Assembly: GCA_963730315.1 (NCBI GenBank)
Contig: CAVSRD010000012.1
Location: 313,384 to 377,383, forward strand
Source of the DNA: VRUE01 sp963730315
Lineage (GTDB): Bacteria; Actinomycetota; Thermoleophilia; Solirubrobacterales; 70-9
Reading direction: 5' to 3'
DNA: 64,000 nt
Both the position numbers and the translations under genes were made by a program. The notes beneath the pieces were generated by a model. That model was not told where the DNA came from. It did no database searches and saw only the letters and a program-made list of their open reading frames with translations. Of this stretch, positions 17,506 through 24,783 are shown one piece after another (the first letter of the stretch is position 1; every line of letters begins with the position of its first letter).

Positions 17506-17545
17506 AAGCTACCGCACGCGCCGCGCCAGGCCAGCGCGTGCGGTA
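17506..17545 (-). promoter_or_regulatory. fbiC core promoter with overlapping 12-bp inverted repeat
   Basis: TACCGCACGCGC (17510-17521) and GCGCGTGCGGTA (17534-17545) form a perfect 12-bp stem around a 12-base loop. The predicted -10 TAGCTT (minus strand, 17506-17511) is 7 bases before the GTG at 17498, so the repeat extends from the -10 across the expected -35. This geometry suits an operator. It also lies after the aquaporin stop and could act as a terminator stem, but no T-run follows. Confidence 0.5.
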
Positions 17546-17558
17546 AGGCCCTGGAGGT

Positions 17559-18308
17559 CTACAGAGCGGAGGGGCCGCCCGCCGGTTTGGAGGCGCCCGG
17601 CGCAGCGGCGGATCCGCCCGATCCGGCCTCGATCACGAACCTGAACACGGCCACCGCGACCAGCGCACCGACGATCGGGCCGACCAGGTAGGGCCACACG
17701 CTGCCCCACTCGTTGCCGACCAGCGCCGGCCCGAACCAGCGGGCCGGGTTGAAGGCGCCGCCGGTCAGCGGGCCGCCGACCATGACGAGGAAGGCGAGGC
17801 TCGTGCCGTAGGCGAACGGAGCCCAGTCCTTGGGCCCCTTTTTCGAGTAGAGGGCGACCAGCACGACGAGGACGAGGACGAAGGCGCCGATCGCCTCGAC
17901 GACCGCGCCCTGGAAGTTGTTGCCGAGCAGGCCGCTCACTTCGGCGGCGCCGTAGTTCGTGGCACGCCCCTCGTCGAGCAGCAGCCCCTTGGTGAGAAGC
18001 GCCCCGAGCACGCCGCCGGACAGCTGGGCGAGCATGTAGATCAGCGCGTCGACCGGCGAGATCCGTTTTATCGCCGCCGCGCCGAGCGTCACGACCGGGT
18101 TGAAGTGCCCACCGCTGACCGCGCCGAACACGACGACCAGCCCGAACAGCGCCAGCCCTTGGGCGAGGCCGACGACGGCATAGTCGGAGCCGAACTGGGC
18201 CTGATTGCCGGTGGCCACGAACAGCACGACCACGCTGGTGATGAAGAACACCAGCAGGAAGGTGCCGATCAGCTCGGCGAGATATGCCGCGAGTCCTCGT
18301 TCTTGCAC
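17559..18308 (-). CDS. Aquaporin / MIP-family channel
   Basis: Six-helix water or small-solute channel of 249 residues. The two half-helix signatures are SGGHFNPVVTLG near residue 70, where the usual NPA is NPV, and GGAFNPARWFGP near 190, a normal NPA. The C-terminal tail is short and rich in Gly, Ala and Ser. It starts at GTG 18308 with a good Shine-Dalgarno sequence (GGAGG) 9 bases upstream. The altered first motif may change selectivity; whether it carries water, glycerol or a gas cannot be read. It is divergent from the NMT1-like lipoprotein gene. Confidence 0.9.
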   Translation of the reverse strand: MQERGLAAYLAELIGTFLLVFFITSVVVLFVATGNQAQFGSDYAVVGLAQGLALFGLVVVFGAVSGGHFNPVVTLGAAAIKRISPVDALIYMLAQLSGGVLGALLTKGLLLDEGRATNYGAAEVSGLLGNNFQGAVVEAIGAFVLVLVVLVALYSKKGPKDWAPFAYGTSLAFLVMVGGPLTGGAFNPARWFGPALVGNEWGSVWPYLVGPIVGALVAVAVFRFVIEAGSGGSAAAPGASKPAGGPSAL

Positions 18309-18398
18309 TGGTTACGCCTCCTCTTTCCCGTAAATCCCGAACTCGGTTCCGGGGCGGGAGTGTATCCGGAATCGACTTGCGAATAGGTTCCCTGTCGA

Positions 18399-19358
18399 AT
18401 GACGCGAGTTGCCGCGCTGCTGGCGGCCGCTCTGCTGCTCGCCGGCGCCGCCGGCTGCGGTGGCGGCGGCGCTGAACCGGGCGCGCCGGAGGGCGCGTCG
18501 CTGGTGCTCGATTTCACCCCCAACGCGGTCCATTCCGGCATCTACGCGGCGCTGCGCCAGGGCTTCTACCGGGACGCCGGGATCGACCCGACGATCCGCC
18601 AGCCGGGGGAATCGACCGACGCGCCGAAGCTGCTGGCGGCCGGCCGCACCGAGTTCGCGGTCCTCGACATCCACGACCTCGGGATCGCCCGCGAGCGCGG
18701 CCTCGCTCTGGTCGGGCTGATGCCGATCGTCCAGCGCCCGCTCGCCGCGATCATCGCCGCCGGCGACGGCCCGGTGCGCCGCCCCCACGGCCTCGAGGGC
18801 CGCCTGGTCGGCGTCACCGGCCTGCCCTCCGATGAAGCGGTGGTCGATTCCGAGGTCGCCGCCGACGGCGGCGACCCCGCTCTGGTCCGGCAGGTGACGA
18901 TCGGCTTCGACGCCGTCTCCTCGCTGGCCGCCGGCAAGGTCGCCGCGGCGACCGGCTTCTGGAACGCCGAGGGGGTGGCGCTTCGCCGCCGCGGGATCCC
19001 GATCCGGGTCTTCAGGGTGAACCGCTACGGCGCCCCGCCCTACCCGGAGCTGGTCCTCGCCACGTCGCGCCGCACGATCGCCCGCGACCCGCAACTGGTC
19101 GACTCGATGGTCGCCGCGACCGCGCGCGGCTACCGGTTCGCCTCCGAACGCCCGGCCGAGGCGCTCGACGACCTGCTTGCCTTCGCCCCGAGCCTCGACC
19201 GAGCCGATCAGGCCGCCCAGCTGCGGGCGCTGCGGCCGGTCCTCCACCCCGCGCCCTTCGACCCCGGGGTGCTGCGCGAGTGGGCGGCGTGGGACCTCGA
19301 GCACGGGCTGCTGAAGCGGCCGCTGGACGTCGACGCGGCCTTTCGGTTGCAGCGCTGA
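18399..19358 (+). CDS. NMT1/THI5-like ABC substrate-binding lipoprotein
   Basis: Secreted solute-binding lipoprotein of 319 residues. The signal peptide ends in the lipobox LAGAAGC (Cys near residue 20). The mature part begins LVLDFTPNAVHSGIYAALRQGFYRDAGID, the characteristic opening of the NMT1/THI5-like family (pyrimidine, sulfonate, nitrate or riboflavin-precursor binding). GRTEFAVLDIHDLGIARERG is the second hinge segment. No permease or ATPase for this family is adjacent, so it must work with a transporter encoded elsewhere. TAGGTT precedes the ATG by 9 bases and there is no Shine-Dalgarno sequence. Confidence 0.83.
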   Translation: MTRVAALLAAALLLAGAAGCGGGGAEPGAPEGASLVLDFTPNAVHSGIYAALRQGFYRDAGIDPTIRQPGESTDAPKLLAAGRTEFAVLDIHDLGIARERGLALVGLMPIVQRPLAAIIAAGDGPVRRPHGLEGRLVGVTGLPSDEAVVDSEVAADGGDPALVRQVTIGFDAVSSLAAGKVAAATGFWNAEGVALRRRGIPIRVFRVNRYGAPPYPELVLATSRRTIARDPQLVDSMVAATARGYRFASERPAEALDDLLAFAPSLDRADQAAQLRALRPVLHPAPFDPGVLREWAAWDLEHGLLKRPLDVDAAFRLQR

Positions 19359-19398
19359 GCTGGATTCCGCCGCCGCTTCCCCGATACGCTGCTTCTCG

Positions 19399-19761
19399 AT
19401 GAGCCTGGCCGGCGACTTCAAGCAGGTGCTCGACTCGCTGCCGCCCGACTGGACGGACCTCGAGCTGGACATGCGGATCGACGACGAAAGCCGCTACGTC
19501 GATACGGCGGTGGCGCTGAGCAGGGTCAACGCGCAGCCGTACTCGCAGGCGGATTGGGACTGGCGGCTGCTCGTCGCCCACAGCTTCGGGCACGCCGCGG
19601 CTGCCGACACGGTGCTCGGCGTGCTCGAGAAGCTGGACGAGGAAGGCGTCGGCGGCGAGATGCAGGTTCGCGAGGTGCGCGAGGGCCGCGCCGAGGTCGT
19701 GCAGATGTGGGGCCGGCCGGAGAGCGTCCGCGAAGAGTTCCGCCAGCGCCGCTCGCTGTAG
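19399..19761 (+). CDS. Conserved hypothetical protein, 120 residues
   Basis: I do not recognise a named family. The protein is soluble and acidic at the N-terminus (LPPDWTDLELDMRIDDESRYVDTAVALSRVN). A middle segment WRLLVAHSFGHAAAADTVLGVLEKLDEEG is followed by a beta-rich tail EMQVREVREGRAEVVQMWGRP. TACGCT lies 8 bases before the ATG. The stop codon overlaps the GTG of the next gene by one base, so the two small proteins are probably made together. Confidence 0.65.
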   Translation: MSLAGDFKQVLDSLPPDWTDLELDMRIDDESRYVDTAVALSRVNAQPYSQADWDWRLLVAHSFGHAAAADTVLGVLEKLDEEGVGGEMQVREVREGRAEVVQMWGRPESVREEFRQRRSL

Positions 19762-20090
19762 TGGCCCGCGTCGTCGCGGTGGCGCCCGACCTGCTGCTCG
19801 GCAGCAAGGTCGAGGCGATGCTCGGCGCGAGCGGCCACGAGGTGACGCTCTCCCCCGCGCTCGACGAGGCCCCGCTCGCGCAGGCAGAGATCGTCGTCGC
19901 CGACCTCGACGCCGAGAACCCGGAGGCGCTCGCGCGCCTCGGCGTCCCCGTCCTCGGCTACTACTCGCACGTCAACGCCGAGACCAAGCGGGCCGCCGAG
20001 GCAGCCGGCGTCGGCCTCGCCGTCCCCCGCTCCCGCCTGGCCCGCGAGCTGCCACAGCTCGTGGAGAGGCTGCTCTCCGGTTCGTCCTAG
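19761..20090 (+). CDS. Small response-regulator-receiver-like protein
   Basis: A 109-residue protein with an alternating beta/alpha pattern like a CheY receiver: VVAVAPDLLLGSKVEAMLGASGHEVTL, then AEIVVADLDAENPEAL at the position of the phospho-acceptor strand, then LGVPVLGYYSHVNAETKRAAEAAGV and AVPRSRLARELPQLVERLL. VADLD could provide the acceptor aspartate. The early acidic pair is missing, so it may be a degenerate, non-phosphorylated receiver. The GTG start overlaps the preceding stop. Its own stop overlaps the convergent mntH stop. Confidence 0.6.
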   Translation: MARVVAVAPDLLLGSKVEAMLGASGHEVTLSPALDEAPLAQAEIVVADLDAENPEALARLGVPVLGYYSHVNAETKRAAEAAGVGLAVPRSRLARELPQLVERLLSGSS

Positions 20091-21428
20091 AGGAACAGGT
20101 CGGCGATCAGGAACACGTTGAGGCCGATGATCAGCGCCGCGAGCGTCCCGGCGATCGCGGTCAGCCAGCCGGGGTTGGCGAGCGAGCCCATGATGTCGCG
20201 GCGGCGGGCGATCATCAGCAGCGGGACCAGGGCAAAGGGGATGCCGAAGGAGAGGACCACCTGGCTGGCGACCAGCGCGTCGGTCGGGTTGAAGCCGATC
20301 GCGAGGACGAACAGCGCCGGGATGAGCGTAATCGCGCGCCGCAGGAAGAGCGGGATGCGGCGGCGGATGAAGCCCTGCATCACCACCTGGCCGGCCATCG
20401 TCCCAACCGAGGAGGAGGCGAATCCGGAGGCGAGCAGGGCGACGCCGAAGACGGCGGCGGCGTTGCCGGAGACGAGCGTCTTGAGGCCGTCGAAGGCCCC
20501 TTCGATCGAGTCGATCCCGGTCAGGCCGCTGGTGTGGAAGAGGGCGGCGGCGACGATCATCATCGAGAGGTTGACCGCCCCGGCCAGCGAGAGGGCGATC
20601 ACCACGTCGACCTTCTCGAAGCCGAGGATCTGCTTCTTCTCCGCCTCGTCGCGGCCGACGACTCGCCGCTGGGTCAGCGCCGAGTGCAGGTAGACGACGT
20701 GCGGCATCACCGTCGCGCCGATGATCCCCGTCGCCAGCAGGATGCTCGCGCTGCCGCCGAACCCGGGCACGACCAGGTGCTTGGCGACTTCGCCGGCCGT
20801 CCGGCTTGGCGTGGAACAGCTCGACCACGAAGGAGGCGACGACGACGCCGACCAGGGCGGTGATCCCCGCCTCCAGCCGGCGGAAGCCCATCTGCTGCAG
20901 GGCGAGGATCGCGAAGGCGCCGGCGCCGGCGATCAGCCCGGCCGGGAAGAGCGGGATGCCGAACAGCAGGTTGAGGCCGAGCGCGGCGCCGACCACCTCG
21001 GCGACGTCGGTCGCCATCGCGACCAGCTCGGCCTGCAGCCAGAGGCTGATCGAGGTCCGCCGCGAGAAGGTCTCGCGGCACAGCTCGGCGAGGTTGCGGC
21101 CGGTCGCGATGCCCAGCTTCGCCGACTGCGTCTGGACCAGCATCGCGACCAGGTTCGCCGCCAGCACGACCCAGAGCAGCAGGTAGCCGAACTTGGCGCC
21201 GCCGGCGATGTTGGTGGCGAAGTTGCCCGGGTCGATGTAGGCGACGGCGGCGATGAAGGCCGGGCCGAGGAAGGGCCAGACCCGGCCGAGGCCCCTGCTG
21301 CGGCCCTCCAGCGAGCGCCGCGCCGCGGCGGCGACCGCCGCCTCGCCGGGGAGGACGTCTTCGACCGTGGCGCCGCCGGGGACCTCCTCCCGCTCCGGCG
21401 CCTCGGCCGCCGCCACCGGCGGCTTCAC
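20087..21428 (-). pseudogene. mntH: Nramp-family Mn2+ transporter, interrupted by a frameshift
   Basis: Proton-coupled divalent-metal importer. The first part (from 21428) contains the diagnostic AYIDPGNFATNIAGG in helix 1 and continues to ASFVVELFHAKPD. The second part, in another frame, begins GEVAKHLVVPGFGGSA and contains the helix-6 MPHVVYLHSAL motif through to the end at 20087. The frames meet at about 20791-20801, with one surplus base. The repaired protein would be about 446 residues, a normal length. It is co-transcribed behind mntR (4-base overlap). It is either a true null allele or a sequence error. Confidence 0.85.
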
Positions 21429-21871
21429 CGGCCGCTTCCCCCCTCGAGCGGCAGCTCCAGGTCGGGGTTCGGGATCGGCGTGCCGTGCGGGTCGTGGCTA
21501 GGCTCGCCGAGCTTCGCCGCGATCAGCCGCTCCAGCTCCTCGGAGATGTGGTGCTCGAGCACCTCGGCCTCGGCGTGGACCTCGTCGTCGGGCATGCCCA
21601 GCGCCTCGGAGAGGTAGGCCTCGATCAGCCGGTGGTGGCGGATCACCTCCAGCGCGACCTGCTCGCCGGCCGCGGTAAGCGTGGCGCCGCGGTAGGGCAG
21701 GTACTCGACCAGACCCAGCTCGCCGAGCCGCTTCAACATCGCGGTCGCGGTCGCCGGCGCGACGCCGAGCCGCTCCGCGACCTCGCCGTTCAGCACCGGC
21801 CCCGCCCGGTCCCGCGAGATGGCGAAGATCGCCTTCGCGTAGTCCTCGATCGCCTCGGTGGATTTAGGCAT
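21425..21871 (-). CDS. mntR: DtxR/MntR-family metal-dependent transcriptional regulator
   Basis: A 148-residue manganese- (or iron-) responsive repressor. The N-terminal winged helix (STEAIEDYAKAIFAIS, LGVAPATATAMLKRLGELGLVEY) is followed by the metal-binding/dimerisation region with VALEVIRHHRLIEAYL and VLEHHISEELERLI. It lacks a C-terminal SH3-like domain, which is typical of MntR. The ATG at 21871 sits inside a perfect 20-bp palindrome (21861-21880), so the gene is almost certainly autoregulated together with mntH, which follows with a 4-base overlap. An in-frame ATG at 21892 is an alternative start. Confidence 0.9.
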   Translation of the reverse strand: MPKSTEAIEDYAKAIFAISRDRAGPVLNGEVAERLGVAPATATAMLKRLGELGLVEYLPYRGATLTAAGEQVALEVIRHHRLIEAYLSEALGMPDDEVHAEAEVLEHHISEELERLIAAKLGEPSHDPHGTPIPNPDLELPLEGGSGR

Positions 21872-21880
21872 GCCTAAATC
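21861..21880. promoter_or_regulatory. MntR/DtxR-type operator over the mntR start codon
   Basis: GATTTAGGCATGCCTAAATC is a perfect 20-bp dyad. Its TTTAGGCATGCCTAAA core resembles DtxR-family boxes. It covers the mntR ATG (21869-21871). An imperfect second box, TTTTGG...CTAAAA, lies immediately upstream at 21882-21898. Two adjacent boxes fit cooperative binding of repressor dimers. Confidence 0.7.
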
Positions 21881-21930
21881 ATTTTGGCACATCTAAAATT
21901 CGCCGCCGTCCCGCAAGCTGCCCGCGTAAG

Positions 21931-21980
21931 GCATCCGGAAGCATTTTGCGTCCTATAGGGGCCAAAATGCTTCCGGATGC
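21931..21980. repeat. Perfect 18-bp inverted repeat between mntR and ygfZ
   Basis: GCATCCGGAAGCATTTTG (21931-21948) is repeated as its exact reverse complement at 21963-21980, with a 14-base loop that itself contains CCTATAGG. It lies between divergent genes, so it is not a terminator for either. It may be an operator or a small mobile palindrome. A second hairpin, GGCCCAGC/GCTGGGCC (21985-22003), follows immediately and overlaps the expected -35 of ygfZ. Confidence 0.7.
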
Positions 21981-22010
21981 CCAGGGCCCAGCGCCGCTGG
22001 GCCTTCCGCC

Positions 22011-22016
22011 TAGAAT
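22011..22016 (+). promoter_or_regulatory. Predicted -10 of ygfZ
   Basis: TAGAAT lies 7 bases before the ATG at 22024, with no Shine-Dalgarno sequence. This is the clearest of the leaderless-type -10 elements in the window. Confidence 0.5.
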
Positions 22017-22023
22017 CGGATCT

Positions 22024-22977
22024 ATGGCCGAGGCGACGACGGTCGAGCTGGACGCCCAGTACCGGCAGCTGCGCGAGGAGTGCGGCCTGCTCGACCGTTC
22101 CGAGCGCGGCAAGCTGGCGGTCCGCGGCGCCGAGGCGGCCGAGTACCTGCAGGGCCAGCTGACCAACGACGTCGAGGGCCTTGCGCCCGGCGAGGGCTGC
22201 TACGCGGCGCTGCTCGACCGCAAGGGGCACATGCAGGGCGACATGCGGGTGCTGCGGACGGCTCCCGACGAGGTCTGGATCGACACCGAGCCCGAGGCGC
22301 TGGAGGCCGTGCTGCGCCACCTCGAGATGTACAAGATCGGCCGCCAGGTCGAGATCGCCGACCTCACCGCCGAGCGGACGATCCTCTCGCTGATCGGGCC
22401 GCGGAGCGTCGAGGTCGCCGGCACGGCGGCGCTGCCCGAGCACGCCTGCGAAGCGACGAGCGTGGCCGGCGTCGAGTGCCTCACGGTCGGCACCCGCGAC
22501 GGAATCGACCTGGTCGCCGCGCGCGAGGACTCCGCGCCGCTGCGCGAGGCGCTGCTCGCCGCCGGCGCTGACGAGGTCTCCCGGGAGGCGGCCGAGGTGC
22601 TGCGGATCGAGGCGGGCACGCCGCGCTTCGGCGCCGAGATGAGCGGCGAGACGATGCCGGCCGAGGCGGGGATCGTCGAGGCCGCGGTCGACTTCGAGAA
22701 GGGCTGCTACATCGGCCAGGAGCCGGTCGCCCGGCTCCACTACCGGGGCCGCCCCAACCGCCACCTGCGCGGGCTCGAGCTGAGCGCCCCCGCCATGGCG
22801 GGCGCCGCCCTGCGACTCGGCGAGAAGGAGGTCGGGCGGATCGGCAGCGCCTGCGTCTCCCCCGCCCGCGGGCCGATCGCCCTGGCGGTCGTCCGCCGCG
22901 AGGCGGAGCCGGGCGCCGAGCTGGACGTAGGTGAAGACGGCGTTACGGCACGCGTCGTCGACCTGCCGTTCGGCTAG
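22024..22977 (+). CDS. ygfZ: Folate-binding YgfZ/GcvT-like protein
   Basis: Tetrahydrofolate-dependent protein of the aminomethyltransferase fold, involved in assembly or repair of iron-sulfur clusters. The diagnostic YgfZ motif KGCYIGQEP is near residue 225. The N-terminal GcvT-like region contains AEYLQGQLTNDVEGLAPGEG and YAALLDRKGHM. At 317 residues it is normal for actinobacterial members. An upstream in-frame ATG at 21946 would run through the inverted repeat and is unlikely. Several Fe-S enzymes in this window (FbiC, a ferredoxin) could be clients, which is inference. Confidence 0.88.
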   Translation: MAEATTVELDAQYRQLREECGLLDRSERGKLAVRGAEAAEYLQGQLTNDVEGLAPGEGCYAALLDRKGHMQGDMRVLRTAPDEVWIDTEPEALEAVLRHLEMYKIGRQVEIADLTAERTILSLIGPRSVEVAGTAALPEHACEATSVAGVECLTVGTRDGIDLVAAREDSAPLREALLAAGADEVSREAAEVLRIEAGTPRFGAEMSGETMPAEAGIVEAAVDFEKGCYIGQEPVARLHYRGRPNRHLRGLELSAPAMAGAALRLGEKEVGRIGSACVSPARGPIALAVVRREAEPGAELDVGEDGVTARVVDLPFG

Positions 22978-22980
22978 ATT
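22975..22980 (+). promoter_or_regulatory. Predicted -10 of the lipoprotein gene at 22989
   Basis: TAGATT is 8 bases before the ATG at 22989. Its first three bases are the stop codon of ygfZ, so the downstream gene probably has its own start site despite the short gap. Confidence 0.4.
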
Positions 22981-22988
22981 CAGCAGCG

Positions 22989-23507
22989 ATGGGTGGCCGG
23001 AGAGGTAGGCGACTGCTGGCGGCGCCGCGTGCGATAGCGCTCGCGCTCACCCTCCCCCTCGCCGCTCTGGCGGCGGCGATCGCCGGCTGCGGCGCCGAAG
23101 AGCGGGTCAGCGAACCGCGCCCGCAGCCGCCCACCCGGGTCAGCGTCGCGGTCACCGCCGACAGGATCACCGTGCAGCCTTCGCGGGTCGCGATCGGTCC
23201 CGAACCCACCCAGCGGCTCCCCCAGAACGCGCACGCCGGCCAGCCCCCGATCCGCTCCAACGTGCCGCTCGACGTCACCCTCGTCGCCGCCAACCTGACC
23301 CCTTTCGAATCGCACCTGGAGGTGCGCGGCAGGGGCAGGAGCGCGACCTCCGAGCCGCTGGTCGCCAACGGCAACGTCACCCTCCAGACCAGCCTGCCGA
23401 CCGGCGTCTACCGGGTCAGCGCCGCCGACATCCCCGGCGCCAAGCCGGGCCGCCTCGTCGTCGGCCCGTACCGCTCCTCCTCGGAGAACGACGTGCTGCT
23501 GCCGTAG
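22989..23507 (+). CDS. Putative secreted lipoprotein
   Basis: A 172-residue protein with an Arg-rich N-terminus, a hydrophobic segment (about residues 13-32) and the lipobox AIAGC, so probably lipid-anchored outside the cell. The mature part (RVSVAVTADRITVQPSRVAIGP, VTLVAANLTPFESHLEV, TSLPTGVYRVSAADIPGAKPGRLVVGP) has the strand pattern of a cupredoxin- or Ig-like beta sandwich. No metal-binding Cys/His set is present. The function is unknown. Confidence 0.65.
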   Translation: MGGRRGRRLLAAPRAIALALTLPLAALAAAIAGCGAEERVSEPRPQPPTRVSVAVTADRITVQPSRVAIGPEPTQRLPQNAHAGQPPIRSNVPLDVTLVAANLTPFESHLEVRGRGRSATSEPLVANGNVTLQTSLPTGVYRVSAADIPGAKPGRLVVGPYRSSSENDVLLP

Positions 23508-23555
23508 GCCACTGCAAGCCGCCTATCTGTCTGGGGCCATCGTCACGATCGTGAT

Positions 23556-24737
23556 GTGATCGTGGTCTTGGCAATCGCCGTCGTCCTGCTCGCCGCCGGG
23601 CTGCTCTACGTGCTGCTCTCGCGTGCGCGCACCGAGGCCCCGCCCGCCCCCGACCTCGGACCGGTGATCCAGGAGGCGACCTCGAAGGCGGTAGCCGACC
23701 TGCAGCGGATGAACGAGGAGTCGCGCAAGGTGGACGTCGCCGCGTCGGAAGCGGCCCTGCAGAAGCGCGAAGCCGAGTTCCGCCGCCTCACCGAGCCGAT
23801 CGGCGAGAACCTGAAGCGGATCGAACGCGAGGTCTCGACCCTGAGTCGCGACCGCAAGACCGCCGACGGGGCGATGCAGACGCTGCTCGGCGAGATGAAG
23901 GCCGGGCTCGGCGACCTCAACACCCGGACCGGCACGCTGGTCAAGGCGCTGCGCCAGCCGAAGACGCGCGGCGAATGGGGCGAGGTGCAGCTGAAGCGCT
24001 GCGTCGAGATCGCCGGCATGACCGAGCACGTCGACTTCGAGGTGCAGCAGACCCTGCACGGCGAGGACGGCCTGCTGCGACCGGACGCTGTCGTGATGCT
24101 GCCGGGCGGGCGGCGGGTCGTGGTCGACTCCAAGGTCCCGCTCGACGCCTACCTCGAGGTACTCGAAGCCGAGGACGAAGCCGGCCGCAAGGGCGAGCTG
24201 CTGCGCCACGCGCGCCAGGTCCGCGACCACATCTCAAAACTCGCCTCGAAGCGCTACCAGGACCAGTTCGAGAGCGGCGAGACGCCGGACTTCGTGGTCT
24301 GCTTCATGCCGTCGGAGGCCGCGCTGCACGCCGCCTTCGAGGCCGAGGCCTCGCTCTACGACTACGCGCTAGAACAGAAGGTCCTGATCGCGACCCCGAC
24401 GACGCTGGTCGGCCTGCTGCGCACGATCGAGCTCGGTTGGCGCCAGGAGCAGATCGCCGAGCAGGCGCAGGAGATCGCCGCGGCGGCACGGGAGCTGCAC
24501 AGCCGCATGGGGGCCTTCCTCGGGCACTTCGCGAAGGCCGGGCGCCAGCTCAACTCGGCCGGCGACGCCTTCGACAAAGCGGTTGGCTCGCTCGAGACCA
24601 GGATCGTGCCGCAGCTTCGACGGATCGAGGAGATGGGCGCCGCCTCGGGCAAGGAGCTCGAGGAGCCCCACCGGGTCGACCACAAGGTGCGGCCGGTCGT
24701 CGCCGAGGAGCTGCGCGAGCTCGAAGCCAAAGTCTGA
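23556..24737 (+). CDS. rmuC: DNA recombination protein RmuC homologue
   Basis: A 393-residue protein with an N-terminal transmembrane helix (residues 1-22), a long coiled coil (about 40-135) and a PD-(D/E)xK-like nuclease core. Conserved segments are RGEWGEVQLKRCVEIAGM, GLLRPDAVVMLPGGRRVVVDSKVPLDAYLE, and TPDFVVCFMPSEAALHAAFE. RmuC limits inversions at short inverted repeats, which is notable beside the palindromes in this window. It uses GTG at 23556, directly after a TCACGATCGTGA palindrome (23543-23554), with no Shine-Dalgarno sequence. Confidence 0.9.
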   Translation: MIVVLAIAVVLLAAGLLYVLLSRARTEAPPAPDLGPVIQEATSKAVADLQRMNEESRKVDVAASEAALQKREAEFRRLTEPIGENLKRIEREVSTLSRDRKTADGAMQTLLGEMKAGLGDLNTRTGTLVKALRQPKTRGEWGEVQLKRCVEIAGMTEHVDFEVQQTLHGEDGLLRPDAVVMLPGGRRVVVDSKVPLDAYLEVLEAEDEAGRKGELLRHARQVRDHISKLASKRYQDQFESGETPDFVVCFMPSEAALHAAFEAEASLYDYALEQKVLIATPTTLVGLLRTIELGWRQEQIAEQAQEIAAAARELHSRMGAFLGHFAKAGRQLNSAGDAFDKAVGSLETRIVPQLRRIEEMGAASGKELEEPHRVDHKVRPVVAEELRELEAKV

Positions 24738-24783
24738 ACTAGGATTGCGGCTCCCCGCAAACGACCCCCACGGAGGAGCCGGT

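Noticed and set aside
23543..23554. TCACGATCGTGA palindrome before rmuC as an operator
   Set aside because: A 12-bp palindrome is easily expected by chance in 64 kb, and no associated promoter was seen.
24745..24760. TTGCGG/CCGCAA hairpin between rmuC and ccr as a terminator
   Set aside because: Only a 6-bp stem with no T-run. It is too weak to call.
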